From: Chloroflexota bacterium
GTDB lineage: Bacteria; Chloroflexota; Dehalococcoidia; GIF9; AB-539-J10
Reading direction: 5' to 3'
Assembly: GCA_013388845.1 (NCBI GenBank)
Contig: JACAEN010000040.1
Location: 1 to 47,406 of the forward strand
DNA: 47,406 bases
Position 1 is the stretch's first letter; every line of letters starts with the position of its first letter. Both the position numbers and the translations under genes were made by a program. Positions 9,768 to 16,193 of this stretch are shown here, one piece after another. A model generated the notes under the pieces. The model did not search any database and was not told the DNA's origin. It saw only the letters and a list, made by a program, of their open reading frames with translations.

Positions 9768-11126
9768 ATGGCTACACGTAATCGGATAAAATTCTCAGAA
9801 AGACAAGCGGCTCTGATATGGCAACAGGTGGTGGGCAAGGAGCTCGCCGGCACGGAAGATGAGCTAGTCAACGTCATCTATCCGGGAAGGATTAGTGGCG
9901 ATGATGGCCCCGATTTTCGGGATGCGGTCATCGCCCACAAATCCCGCTTGACCAAAGGGGATGTCGAGGTTCACGTTAAATCCAGCGACTGGTATAGCCA
10001 TGCACATCATGCTGACGCTGCCTATAATAATGTCATCCTGCATGTGGTGCTCTGGCACGACTCCAGCTCAGCCACCTTGGTAAAAAGTGGCAAACTGGTT
10101 CCCGTGCTCTGTCTGGCGCAGGTGCTACGTCACCAGCCTTATCTGTTGCCTCAGCACCTTCCCTGCTTCCAGATACTGGACCATATGGATAGCCAAACTT
10201 TAGCAAAGCTCTTGACCGCTACGGGGCAGGAGAGGTTCACAGAGAAGGCGAGGCAGTTTCAAGACGAGGTTCTTCGCTTCGCTCAGAAGGAGGAGGCGGA
10301 GCAAGTGCTTTTCCGGGGCCTGATGCGAGCTCTGGGCTATGCCAAAAACACAAAGCCCTTTCAAGAACTGGCTGACAGAATGCCCCTGAGCTCCCTGGAA
10401 GCCCGAAAGGGCCTGGCTGCGAAGCAAGCCTTATTGTTAGGCGCAGCCGGGCTATTGCCTTCCCAAAGAAAGCAGGGCAAATCTTCCACGGGGCTTGTCC
10501 TGAGCCCGTCGAAGGAACAAGAGGTTCAGGAATTGGAGCAAATATGGCGCTCCGAAGGCCAGGGAATCGAAGCCATGACCGAAGACGCCTGGAACTTCTC
10601 GCACATATACCCCAACAATTCTCCAGTGCGGCGCCTCATCGCCCAGAGCTACCTTCTTGAGCGCTACCGCAAAGAAGGGCTTCTAGCCGGGATATTGCGG
10701 CTAGTGAGAGAGGCGCCTCTGCCCGCTGGCCATCGCGTTCTGAACGACAGCCTGACTGTGGTTGGTGATGGCTATTGGCGCGACCATTTCGATTTCGATG
10801 CCAGAAATAAAACAAAGATACCCGCTCTTCTCGGGCGTAGCAAAGCTGGTGAAATTGCCGTAAACGTGGTATTGCCCTTTGCTTTCTCCTGGGGAGAATT
10901 AGCTGATGAACCGAAGCTGAGAGAGAACGCCATGGAGCTTTACAGCAATTATCCCAAACTAGCCGAGAACTACCTGACGCGGCACATGAGGAACCAGCTA
11001 GACTTAGAAGGACACTTTGCTTTAACTGCCTGCCATCAGCAAGGCTTAATTCACATCTTCAGGAGCTACTGTCGTGAGGGCAGATGCGCACAGTGTCCTC
11101 TGGCTTCAAGCGGATCCTCCTGTTAA
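9768..11126 (+). CDS. DUF2851 family protein
   Basis: A 452-residue protein of unknown function. The N-terminal segment GDDGPDFRDAVI...KGDVEVHVKSSDWYSHAHHADAAYNNVILHVV is the family signature; the D...ExHxK arrangement recalls a PD-(D/E)xK nuclease core, which is my inference only. The C-terminus has a cysteine cluster (SYCREGRCAQCPLAS). Two oddities: a widespread short palindromic repeat is inserted in frame at 10493-10515, adding GLVLSPSK, and the last 30 or so coding bases recur at 19367-19396 on the far side of the accessory island. The gene converges on hicA. Confidence 0.88.
   Translation: MATRNRIKFSERQAALIWQQVVGKELAGTEDELVNVIYPGRISGDDGPDFRDAVIAHKSRLTKGDVEVHVKSSDWYSHAHHADAAYNNVILHVVLWHDSSSATLVKSGKLVPVLCLAQVLRHQPYLLPQHLPCFQILDHMDSQTLAKLLTATGQERFTEKARQFQDEVLRFAQKEEAEQVLFRGLMRALGYAKNTKPFQELADRMPLSSLEARKGLAAKQALLLGAAGLLPSQRKQGKSSTGLVLSPSKEQEVQELEQIWRSEGQGIEAMTEDAWNFSHIYPNNSPVRRLIAQSYLLERYRKEGLLAGILRLVREAPLPAGHRVLNDSLTVVGDGYWRDHFDFDARNKTKIPALLGRSKAGEIAVNVVLPFAFSWGELADEPKLRENAMELYSNYPKLAENYLTRHMRNQLDLEGHFALTACHQQGLIHIFRSYCREGRCAQCPLASSGSSC
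10493..10515 (+). repeat. Short palindromic repeat inserted in frame in the DUF2851 gene
   Basis: The sequence GCTTGTCCTGAGCCCGTCGA and the next three bases match the common environmental-genome repeat of the type TTCGACRGGCTCAGGACAAGC (reverse strand), usually intergenic. Here it is read through and encodes GLVLSPSKE in a low-conservation linker between residues about 240 and 250. Confidence 0.6.
11076..11105 (+). repeat. 30-bp direct repeat, left boundary of the accessory island
   Basis: These 30 bases, which encode EGRCAQCPLA at the end of the DUF2851 protein, recur exactly at 19367-19396 in the same orientation and reading frame. The 8.3 kb between holds the toxin-antitoxin, nuclease and methylase genes. 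An attachment-site-like or recombination duplication is inferred; no integrase gene is visible. Confidence 0.7.
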
Positions 11127-11161
11127 GGATACTGGCAAAACAAGGTATAATAGCTGAAAGT

Positions 11162-11233
11162 GAGGCGAAGCCAAAAGTAGAAACTGGACTTCTAGGTTCC
11201 GCTCACTGCGGAGGCTAATGCTGGAACCGCCTC
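11162..11233. terminator. Structured intergenic element between convergent DUF2851 and hicA genes
   Basis: GAGGCG (11162-11167) can pair with CGCCTC (11228-11233). Inside are TAGAA/TTCTA (11178-11194) and GGTTCC/GGAACC (11195-11228). A T-rich stretch follows on the plus strand. Position between convergent genes favours a shared terminator. A TATAAT at 11146-11151 makes a small RNA possible, but its -35 is poor. Confidence 0.35.
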
Positions 11234-11254
11234 TTTATCTTCCTCTGGGTTTAT

Positions 11255-11500
11255 TCACCTAGACAGCTCTTTGACTAGTTCTTGACGCTCTATTTCAAGG
11301 TAAGCAGCAATCTCATTCACGATACTGCTCAGAGTGCCGACTCTGAGAGGTTTGTGCCTGGGAATGGTGATGTGATGTTCAAAGCCTTTAGAGGTGGATG
11401 TCAACCGCATATGGCTACCGGTCTGGCGGGTTATCTTATAGCCGTACCTGCCCAACAGGGCAGCGAGTTCCTCACCGCCCAGGTCCCTGGGGAGCTTCAT
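11255..11500 (-). CDS. hicA: HicA-like mRNA interferase toxin
   Basis: An 81-residue protein with the HicA double-stranded-RNA-binding-like fold: LGGEELAALLGRYGYKITRQTGSHMRLT, then a second strand HHITIPRHKPLRVGTLSSIVNEIA. His30 in the GSHMRL motif is the expected catalytic histidine, so the toxin looks active. The start overlaps the HicB stop by ATGA. HicA toxins cleave mRNA and tmRNA and are neutralised by HicB. Confidence 0.88.
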   Translation of the reverse strand: MKLPRDLGGEELAALLGRYGYKITRQTGSHMRLTSTSKGFEHHITIPRHKPLRVGTLSSIVNEIAAYLEIERQELVKELSR

Positions 11501-11706
11501 ACGGCGATAACCTCGTCCTTTACCATGTGCAGACGGATGAGCCGGGGCATCTCCTTAGCCTCGAAATGGCAATGCATGGCGTCCTGCACCATCCTTTTCA
11601 ACTCGGCAAGGGAATCGGCTTCGGTAAAGATGTTATGTCCGAGCGCCTTGGCGGTATAACCGCCTTCCGGGGCTTCTTCTACTAGAAAAATTATCTCCTT
11701 TTCCAC
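11497..11706 (-). CDS. hicB: HicB-like antitoxin (short form)
   Basis: A 69-residue protein with the partial RNase H-like fold of HicB: IIFLVEEAPEGGYTAKALGHNIFTEADSLAELKRMVQDAMHCHF. It lacks the C-terminal DNA-binding domain of longer HicB proteins, so it may not autoregulate. The start is GTG 11706, six bases after a GGAG; the overlapping ATG two bases upstream leads at once to a stop in another frame. It is first in the hicBA operon. Confidence 0.82.
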   Translation of the reverse strand: MEKEIIFLVEEAPEGGYTAKALGHNIFTEADSLAELKRMVQDAMHCHFEAKEMPRLIRLHMVKDEVIAV

Positions 11707-11834
11707 ATTTCACTCCTGGGTAGGGCTAAATCCCTTCGCTCAGACCCTGCCCGTCATTAATAAGTGTAGCATAGTCTTAAACAGGATTTGAAGCGATAGA
11801 TACAGGTTCGATAAGAATCAATCCATGTCAGCAT

Positions 11835-11900
11835 TGATATTTTGTGGAAACAATGCCTGATTTGCAGCAGGCCTGATTGGTATAGCGTCCCTGAGATTCT
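11835..11900 (+). repeat. Degenerate copy (R0) of the island hairpin repeat
   Basis: Contains CCTGATTTGCAGCAGGCCTG followed by GCGTCCCTGAGATTC, matching the middle and 3' end of the long form of the hairpin repeat at 15659-15734. The CCTTCAC/GTGAAGG core is lost. It is the left-most trace of the family. Confidence 0.4.
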
Positions 11901-11915
11901 CGCCCCTACCGGCAT

Positions 11916-12170
11916 GTCATTGCGAACCCCGACTTGTCGGGGCGTGGCAATCTCATCGGCTAAATTCCAAATGGCAAAATCCAAAGTCCAAACAAATTCA
12001 AATATCAACATTCAAAATCCTAAACGTTTTGAGCATTGGTATTTGGATGAGACGAATTAAATCTTCCTTTCTTTTGTTTAGGATTTGGTGCTTGGGATTT
12101 AGGATTTCCCTTCTCGGGATTGCGGAGTCTATTCCGAAGCGTAAGCGAAGACTCGCTCCTCGCAACGACA
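11916..12170. repeat. Composite of two inverted GTCATTGCGA-type palindromes around an AT-rich spacer; 574-base gene-free region
   Basis: The gap 11707-12281 has no convincing gene. At 11916-11955 a GTCATTGCGA...GGCAATCTCA element encloses a perfect CCCCGAC-TT-GTCGGGG hairpin. At 12116-12170 a related element lies in inverse orientation (GGGATTGCGG...CGCAACGAC) with a GAGTCT/AGACTC stem. Between them is AT-rich sequence with inverted AATCCTAAAC and GTTTAGGATT. Such palindromes are abundant in some sediment-bacterium genomes. The arrangement resembles a small non-autonomous mobile element; no transposase is present. Confidence 0.55.
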
Positions 12171-12210
12171 AAAAGGAAATATCACTAAGGTATTGAACGA
12201 GGACATGATA

Positions 12211-12245
12211 TTGCTTTTATTTGCGTGCATGTGCTAGAATAGCAC
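12211..12245 (+). promoter_or_regulatory. Promoter and operator-like palindrome of the HTH/PemK operon
   Basis: TTGCTT (12211-12216), 18 bases, TAGAAT (12235-12240). The -10 lies inside a perfect GTGCTA-GAA-TAGCAC palindrome (12231-12245), where binding by the antitoxin would block transcription, as in autoregulated toxin-antitoxin operons. Confidence 0.5.
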
Positions 12246-12281
12246 CAGGATTCACGAACACGAGCTAGTGCGGAGGTGTTT

Positions 12282-12563
12282 ATGGTAATCACTAAAGAAT
12301 GGTTTACAGTTGAGGAGGCTGCCGAATACCTGTGCGTATCTAAAAGAACTATCTACAAACTGACCAAGGAAGGCAGGCTGCCAGCTTTTCGCATTGGTAA
12401 GGAACGTCATCGCCGTTTCCGCAAGGGGGATCTGGACAAAGCACTGCGTCCGGGCGAAGAAGTTGCCAATCTCGATAGACTCCTCAAGCTGACCGCGAAG
12501 GCTGACCCTGTGCTTGCCGAAATCTGGGATAATGAAAAGGACGCAGCGTATGACCGACTATAG
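12282..12563 (+). CDS. Excisionase/MerR-type helix-turn-helix protein, probable antitoxin
   Basis: A 93-residue protein. Residues about 7-55 form an HTH_17/excisionase domain (FTVEEAAEYLCVSKRTIYKLTKEGRLPAFRIGKERHRRFRKGDLDKAL). The C-terminal tail (VANLDRLLKLTAKADPVLAEIWDNEKDAAYDRL) is the likely toxin-binding segment. I start at ATG 12282, five bases after GGAGG, rather than at GTG 12276, which overlaps that site. The 3' end overlaps the PemK-like gene by 14 bases. In this context it is a DNA-binding antitoxin rather than an excisionase, because no integrase is nearby. Confidence 0.85.
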   Translation: MVITKEWFTVEEAAEYLCVSKRTIYKLTKEGRLPAFRIGKERHRRFRKGDLDKALRPGEEVANLDRLLKLTAKADPVLAEIWDNEKDAAYDRL

Positions 12564-12891
12564 TCGAGGTGACGTAGTCCTTGTCAGCTTTGTATTCTCC
12601 GACGAAACTGGAGAGAGGCAGCGTCCAGCAGTCATAGTGAGCTCAGAAGCTTATCATAGAAGCCGTCAGGAAGCCGTAATTGCGGCAATCACTAGCAGAA
12701 CCGACCGGATATTGGTGGGCGACCATCTCATTACTGATTGGCAGGGTGCTGGACTGCTTTTCCCCTCCGTCGCCACAGGAATCATAAGGACGATAAAGCG
12801 GGGTATGATAGCTAGGAAGCTTGGAACAATGCCCCTGGCCGATATGAAGAAAATTGAAAGCAATCTACGAGATGCCCTGGGGCTCAAATAG
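12550..12891 (+). CDS. PemK/MazF-like endoribonuclease toxin
   Basis: A 113-residue protein with the MazF/PemK barrel: YSRGDVVLVSFVFSDETGERQRPAVIVSSEAYHRSRQEAVIAAITSR, then LLFPSVATGIIRTIKRGMIARKLGTM. The conserved arginine of RPAVIVS and the IAAITSR strand, both linked to catalysis in the family, are present. Members cleave single-stranded RNA. I start at ATG 12550, inside the end of the antitoxin gene; the longer frame from 12514 adds a tail that does not fit the family. The hairpin repeat begins at the base after the stop codon. Confidence 0.9.
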   Translation: MTDYSRGDVVLVSFVFSDETGERQRPAVIVSSEAYHRSRQEAVIAAITSRTDRILVGDHLITDWQGAGLLFPSVATGIIRTIKRGMIARKLGTMPLADMKKIESNLRDALGLK

Positions 12892-12957
12892 GGTATTCTG
12901 GGGGACGTTATACCTGATTTGTCCTTCACCTTGTGAAAGATAGTGCCCCTAGAATTC
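12892..12957 (+). repeat. Island hairpin repeat, copy R1 (short form)
   Basis: Begins GGTATTCTGGGGGACG and ends CCCCTAGAATTC, which pair as an outer stem, with a TCCTTCAC-CTT-GTGAAAGA inner hairpin separated by an unpaired CCTGATTTG. It abuts the PemK stop and lies 37 bases from the end of the convergent gene at 12995-13609. Confidence 0.8.
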
Positions 12958-12994
12958 GTCCTGAAAGTGTTCCACTTTTGCCGAATAAGTACAG

Positions 12995-13609
12995 TTATCC
13001 ATTAACCTTAATAACAGGGGGTATACCCAAATCTATGTCCTTCATATGCATGACTTCAAATGCGCTTCTGATATTATCATCAGGATCTATTTTAAGATCC
13101 TCTGGTTTTATGATGTGATGCCTTAAGGTTTGTCTAGCCTTAATTGCTTCTCTCAGGAGCTCAACGTCTCTTAAGTGGCTAGACTTGGCAACCTCACTCT
13201 TATAAGAGACGAAGCCTTCGAACAGTTTGACATCAGCGGAAGGATGAGAGTCATACAACTTTCTCATCAAATACATTCCAGCAACCAAAACTGCACACCC
13301 GGGGCCAACATACCATAGATGATTTTTCCCACCTTCTTTCTCAATACGTCGGGCTTTGGGGTTACCTGATTTATCGAACGCAACCGACAATGGAGCTTCA
13401 ATTACCAAGTTCAATAGTGGTTTGTCTCTCGCTATTCTAACAACTTCGTCAAGCGCATCATTGAATTTAAGCTGCTTTGCTGCATTATCACCTAGTAATA
13501 CTCCACAGCTTTTCTTATTATTAGAGAAGCCAATATCAAGAATCAGCCATGTCCCTTTTGCCCACGATACGTCGTCAACTTTCCCTGAATAGATCATCGC
13601 GATGCCCAT
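12995..13609 (-). CDS. Uncharacterised protein, possibly RNase H-like fold
   Basis: A 204-residue protein I cannot assign. It opens with a strand-turn-strand carrying an aspartate (WLILDIGFSNNKKSCGVLLGD) and has a second motif LNLVIEAPLSVAFD about 45 residues later. That pattern recalls RNase H-like nucleases and DUF429 proteins, with Asp and Glu as possible metal ligands; this is a weak inference. The start at 13609 follows an in-frame stop and has no clear ribosome site, and Met5 is an alternative. The 157-residue PD-(D/E)xK-like gene precedes it on the same strand, 94 bases away. Confidence 0.65.
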   Translation of the reverse strand: MGIAMIYSGKVDDVSWAKGTWLILDIGFSNNKKSCGVLLGDNAAKQLKFNDALDEVVRIARDKPLLNLVIEAPLSVAFDKSGNPKARRIEKEGGKNHLWYVGPGCAVLVAGMYLMRKLYDSHPSADVKLFEGFVSYKSEVAKSSHLRDVELLREAIKARQTLRHHIIKPEDLKIDPDDNIRSAFEVMHMKDIDLGIPPVIKVNG

Positions 13610-13703
13610 CTACGTTGGATGCATTCTGCCACTCCATTGAGGGAGTGTGAAATATCGCACAGCCATCTACGCCGACCTCTTCAATTGGGCTCAGTGTTGC
13701 CAT

Positions 13704-14177
13704 TTACGCTAATGCATCTGTAATAGTATCCCATCTCTCCTTGTAGGTTTCCGCATCCTTCTTGCAAATGACGCACCAAACGTCGCTCAGCTTGCCGCTT
13801 GCTGGATCTACCCCTTCTGGATGTGGTTCTAAGAGACGACCTAACTCTTTGGACGGCACTATGAATACATCAGGTGTTTTTGTAGGGTCACCATTCAGGT
13901 CTACCAGTGCATAGAAGAAGTCCTCATAAATGGGTTTTTTATACGCTCGTATGCCCATCCGCCACTTCCACCACCAATCACTCCCACTCTGTGTACATGC
14001 TTCCTGCATCGTCTTGGTATCTATAGTCACAGACTTGCCATTATCTGGATTAGCAACGACCAAATCCACAGTCCTTGTGCCCCTGGTTGTCAATCCGACG
14101 GCATATCCCATCGCAGCAAACCGAAAGGCTACGTAGTGCTCACCTGCAGCTCCCGTCAAAACTTTGTCCCTAGCCAT
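13704..14177 (-). CDS. PD-(D/E)xK superfamily nuclease-like protein
   Basis: A 157-residue protein starting TGAAGEHYVAFRFAAMGYAVGLTTRGTRTVDLVV...KSVTIDTKT. Glu13, Asp38 and the Asp53-x-Lys55 pair match the E...D...(D/E)xK core of Holliday-junction-resolvase-like and small restriction-like nucleases, with the GxxGE helix first. A tryptophan-rich stretch (SDWWWKWR) and two late cysteines (WCVIC) follow. Similar stand-alone proteins are common hypothetical genes in bacteria; a DNA-cleaving role is inferred. No methylase or helicase is directly attached. An AGAGC-GTGAT-GCTCT inverted repeat about 32-46 bases upstream of its start may be regulatory. Confidence 0.75.
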   Translation of the reverse strand: MARDKVLTGAAGEHYVAFRFAAMGYAVGLTTRGTRTVDLVVANPDNGKSVTIDTKTMQEACTQSGSDWWWKWRMGIRAYKKPIYEDFFYALVDLNGDPTKTPDVFIVPSKELGRLLEPHPEGVDPASGKLSDVWCVICKKDAETYKERWDTITDALA

Positions 14178-14351
14178 CTTCGTCCTGTTATTCGTACATT
14201 AGCAGAGAAGAGCATCACGCTCTGTAACTTACTACCTGTTGGCTGAAAAATCAAGACCAATTCAAAGATTACCATATCGGTCGCCATAATGAAAGGGCTT
14301 GTACTGCCCAAGTTATCATGAGAACGTTCACTCAGGACCTCTAACTGGTAG

Positions 14352-14415
14352 GGTATTCCGGGGGCATAATAGCTGATTTGTCCCTCACCTTGTGAAGGAT
14401 GGTATACCCAGGATT
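14352..14415 (+). repeat. Island hairpin repeat, copy R2 (short form)
   Basis: Starts GGTATTCCGGGGGCATAATA and keeps TCCCTCAC-CTT-GTGAAGGA; the 3' end has drifted (ACCCAGGATT). The gene-free stretch 14178-14847 holds this copy, the RNA candidate at 14498-14646 and copies R3a and R3b. Confidence 0.8.
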
Positions 14416-14461
14416 GCTGATTTCGAGAGCATGGTGCTGACCTCTCAGTACGAACCAAGAC

Positions 14462-14491
14462 TTGACAAATGCTCCATATGTGTGCTACACT
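14462..14491 (+). promoter_or_regulatory. Sigma-70 promoter of the structured RNA candidate
   Basis: A perfect TTGACA (14462-14467), an 18-base spacer and TACACT (14486-14491, four of six). The expected start is near 14498, exactly where the long terminal stem of the RNA begins. No ORF of useful length starts downstream on this strand. Confidence 0.65.
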
Positions 14492-14497
14492 ACAAAC

Positions 14498-14646
14498 TGT
14501 CCCGAGTAGCCGAGCGGGGACCTGGCATCAGAGTCGGGTTTGGCGGAAGCTGAAAGGTGTTGGCGGTAGCCAGTGCAGGTAAGCTTGAAGCCAAGCTGGA
14601 TGATAGCAGGTGAAGGAAGTGAGGTTACTCGGGGCGTTTCATTTTT
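14498..14646 (+). ncRNA. Candidate structured non-coding RNA (about 149 nt), family unknown
   Basis: The ends pair: CCCGAGTAGCC (14501-14511) with GGTTACTCGGG (14623-14633), 11 pairs including one G-U, extendable by three weaker ones. Inside, ACCTG (14520-14524) pairs with CAGGT (14607-14611). Hairpins occur at TGGC-GGTA-GCCA (14561-14572) and AGCTTG-AAGC-CAAGCT (14582-14597). A U-rich run (UUUCAUUUUU, 14637-14646) follows the closing stem and could end transcription. It has its own promoter and no coding potential. I compared it from memory with tRNA, SRP RNA, RNase P, tmRNA and cobalamin riboswitch and saw no match; 6S-like RNA is not excluded. Confidence 0.55.
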
Positions 14647-14712
14647 GGCGGGTAAGCATCCCCATCACAGTCTGAAACGGCCCGTTAAATAAGCTTGCTA
14701 CACTAGTGTGAT

Positions 14713-14757
14713 GGCATTCTGGCGAAATAATACCTGATTCGTAGTAGGCTTGATCCA
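14713..14757 (+). repeat. Island hairpin repeat, truncated copy R3a (5' half, long form)
   Basis: GGCATTCTGGCGAAATAATA then CCTGATTCGTAGTAGGCTTG, the 5' half of the long form, broken off before the inner hairpin. A complete short copy (R3b) follows after 10 bases, so repeats can insert next to or into one another. Confidence 0.65.
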
Positions 14758-14767
14758 ATACTGCGAC

Positions 14768-14832
14768 GGTATTCTGGGGACGTAATAGCTGATTTGTCCT
14801 TCACTTTGTGAAGGATGGTGTTCCTAGAACTC
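14768..14832 (+). repeat. Island hairpin repeat, copy R3b (short form)
   Basis: GGTATTCTGGGGACGTAATA at the 5' end and TTCCTAGAACTC at the 3' end form the outer stem; TCCTTCAC-TTT-GTGAAGGA is intact. It ends 15 bases from the stop of the convergent gene at 14848-15561. Confidence 0.8.
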
Positions 14833-14847
14833 AGAGGTAACAAATGA

Positions 14848-15561
14848 TTACGTTTTTGAACTTAACCAACTCAGCATGATTCCTCTTACTAGTGATTCAG
14901 CTTCTTGGATACTCATCGGCTGCGCTGGTGGCTTAAACTTGTTGGCGGCATGACGTGCGAGATCGCCAAGGGCTGCCTTGCTTTGAGCAGTTTGAGTGAA
15001 CCGACTTAAACTATGCTTTGTCGCCCAACCTTTTTTTATGATCGCTTGTTGGCCACCCACATCCCCACTAATGATTTCGTATACCTTGTAAAGACTGATC
15101 CAGGTATTCTCTCTAAAAAAATGAAGTGCGTCAGCAACAGCCGTGTCAGCCTTGGCGAGACTAATCCAAGATTCGATGGTGCTGGGCAGTGAGTCTGTTT
15201 GTTGTGTATTATTCGATGTAGTTACTGTGAGATTTGCACTTACCTTAGATCGTAATTCGATCGAGCCTTCAAGGTAGACATAGTGGTGGCGTCTCCCATC
15301 TTCTTCAATCATGGTCACACCACCTTCATAAACGCCACGAAAGCTGGGAATATAAAGCTTCATTGCTCCATTCAGCATTTTGATAATTGCGATTGCATGT
15401 TCACGCACTTCATACGCTGAGCCAAGTGAGTCGAAGTCCGACGATTCCAAATAGTAAAGACCATCCTCCTCGATGACGGTGTGTTTTGGAGAACACAACA
15501 GTGATGGAAGATCCTCCAAATCGAACTTCTCACCCTCTAATCTGACTAACCACTTTGGCAT
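14848..15561 (-). CDS. Uncharacterised 237-residue protein
   Basis: I do not recognise a named family. The N-terminal half is beta-rich (MPKWLVRLEGEKFDLEDLPSLL...HTVIEEDGLYYLESSDF) with a run resembling a small barrel around GGVTMIEEDGRRHHYVYLEGSIELR. The C-terminal half is helical with conserved-looking motifs (ADALHFFRENTWISLYKVYEIISGDVGGQQAI, SRFTQTAQSKAALGDLARHAANKFKPP). No catalytic motif or membrane segment stands out. AGGAGG lies 8 bases before the ATG, so the start is secure. A perfect 8-bp inverted repeat upstream (15596-15622) may be its operator. Hairpin repeats lie on both sides of the gene. Confidence 0.7.
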   Translation of the reverse strand: MPKWLVRLEGEKFDLEDLPSLLCSPKHTVIEEDGLYYLESSDFDSLGSAYEVREHAIAIIKMLNGAMKLYIPSFRGVYEGGVTMIEEDGRRHHYVYLEGSIELRSKVSANLTVTTSNNTQQTDSLPSTIESWISLAKADTAVADALHFFRENTWISLYKVYEIISGDVGGQQAIIKKGWATKHSLSRFTQTAQSKAALGDLARHAANKFKPPAQPMSIQEAESLVRGIMLSWLSSKT

Positions 15562-15595
15562 GACAACATCCTCCTACGGGCTTTCGCCTAACTAT

Positions 15596-15622
15596 GGATA
15601 AACGAACTTACTTAGTTTATCC
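15596..15622. promoter_or_regulatory. Inverted repeat upstream of the 237-residue gene
   Basis: GGATAAAC (15596-15603) and GTTTATCC (15615-15622) are perfect inverted copies with an 11-base spacer, 35 bases upstream of the ATG. This could be an operator or a leader hairpin; no regulator can be assigned. Confidence 0.35.
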
Positions 15623-15658
15623 CCACCTTTGGGTGAACCAAATTTTATCATTTTCTTG

Positions 15659-15734
15659 GGTATTCGGGGCACATGACACTTAATTTGTAGTAGGCCTGAT
15701 CTTTCATTTTGTGAAGGATGGTGTCCCTGGAATT
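15659..15734 (+). repeat. Island hairpin repeat, copy R4 (long form)
   Basis: Begins GGTATTCGGGGCACATGACA and ends GTGTCCCTGGAATT. It carries the extra TAGTAGGCCTGATC segment that the short forms lack, just before the TTTCAT-TTT-GTGAAG hairpin. It lies between the divergent 237-residue gene and the HNH gene. Confidence 0.8.
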
Positions 15735-15771
15735 GGGAGTATAATCTGGTTTTGAGGCACGGAGGTTGAAG

Positions 15772-16182
15772 ATGACTAAAAGAACGGCGACAAAGAACAA
15801 ATCCTTTATGTTAAGGTATAGGCCGAGGTTCGATCAAGAACGAGACGAATGGATCTTACAGATTCCAGCCGGTGCGGTCATACGCAAGTCTGCTGATTTC
15901 TATGAGGTTCGTCTTCCTGTCTATGCGAGTCGGGCGCTAGCCATTGGTGGAAACATACTACGCCCTTTGCGCAAGAAGTATCGTGACTGGCTACTCACTG
16001 AGCAGCATGGTTTGTGTGCTATCTGTAGCAAACCGGCTGAGCCAAGTAACCCCTGGAATCTTGACCATCAGCCTGCCCTTGCTGAGTCGGGTTCGAAGTT
16101 TATCGATTATGAAAAGGTAACGCAAAATAGGGTTATACATCGAAACTGTGACCCATCTCAAACATCGAAAAGGCATGAATAA
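15772..16182 (+). CDS. Small HNH-type protein, possible nuclease
   Basis: A 136-residue protein. The C-terminal part has CAICSKPAEPSNPWNLDHQPALAES and then VIHRNCDPSQTSKR: a Cys-x2-Cys pair, the LDH motif with the metal-binding His, and a final His-x2-Cys. This is the zinc-ribbon HNH layout also seen in group II intron proteins. The N-terminal 70 residues are basic with no recognised domain. I start at ATG 15772, seven bases after GGAGG, rather than at TTG 15766. Hairpin repeats R4 and R5 bracket the gene closely. It is probably a DNA endonuclease, perhaps part of defence or of the mobility of this region. Confidence 0.7.
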   Translation: MTKRTATKNKSFMLRYRPRFDQERDEWILQIPAGAVIRKSADFYEVRLPVYASRALAIGGNILRPLRKKYRDWLLTEQHGLCAICSKPAEPSNPWNLDHQPALAESGSKFIDYEKVTQNRVIHRNCDPSQTSKRHE

Positions 16183-16193
16183 GATACTCGAGT

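Noticed and set aside
12282-12563. True excisionase of a mobile element
   Set aside because: The fold matches, but the gene overlaps a PemK-like toxin and no recombinase is nearby, so an antitoxin role fits better.
13575-13703. 42-codon minus-strand ORF starting right after the 157-aa gene's stop
   Set aside because: It has no own ribosome site, overlaps the 204-aa gene's start in another frame, and shows no recognisable family.
14156-14458. 100-codon ORF on the minus strand
   Set aside because: It runs through hairpin repeat R2 and overlaps the start of the PD-(D/E)xK-like gene; its composition is that of non-coding sequence.
14498-14646. tRNA, SRP RNA, RNase P or tmRNA
   Set aside because: No T-arm GTTCRANNC, no SRP GGAAGGAAGCAGCC-type loop, no RNase P or tmRNA core. 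The length and pairing also differ.
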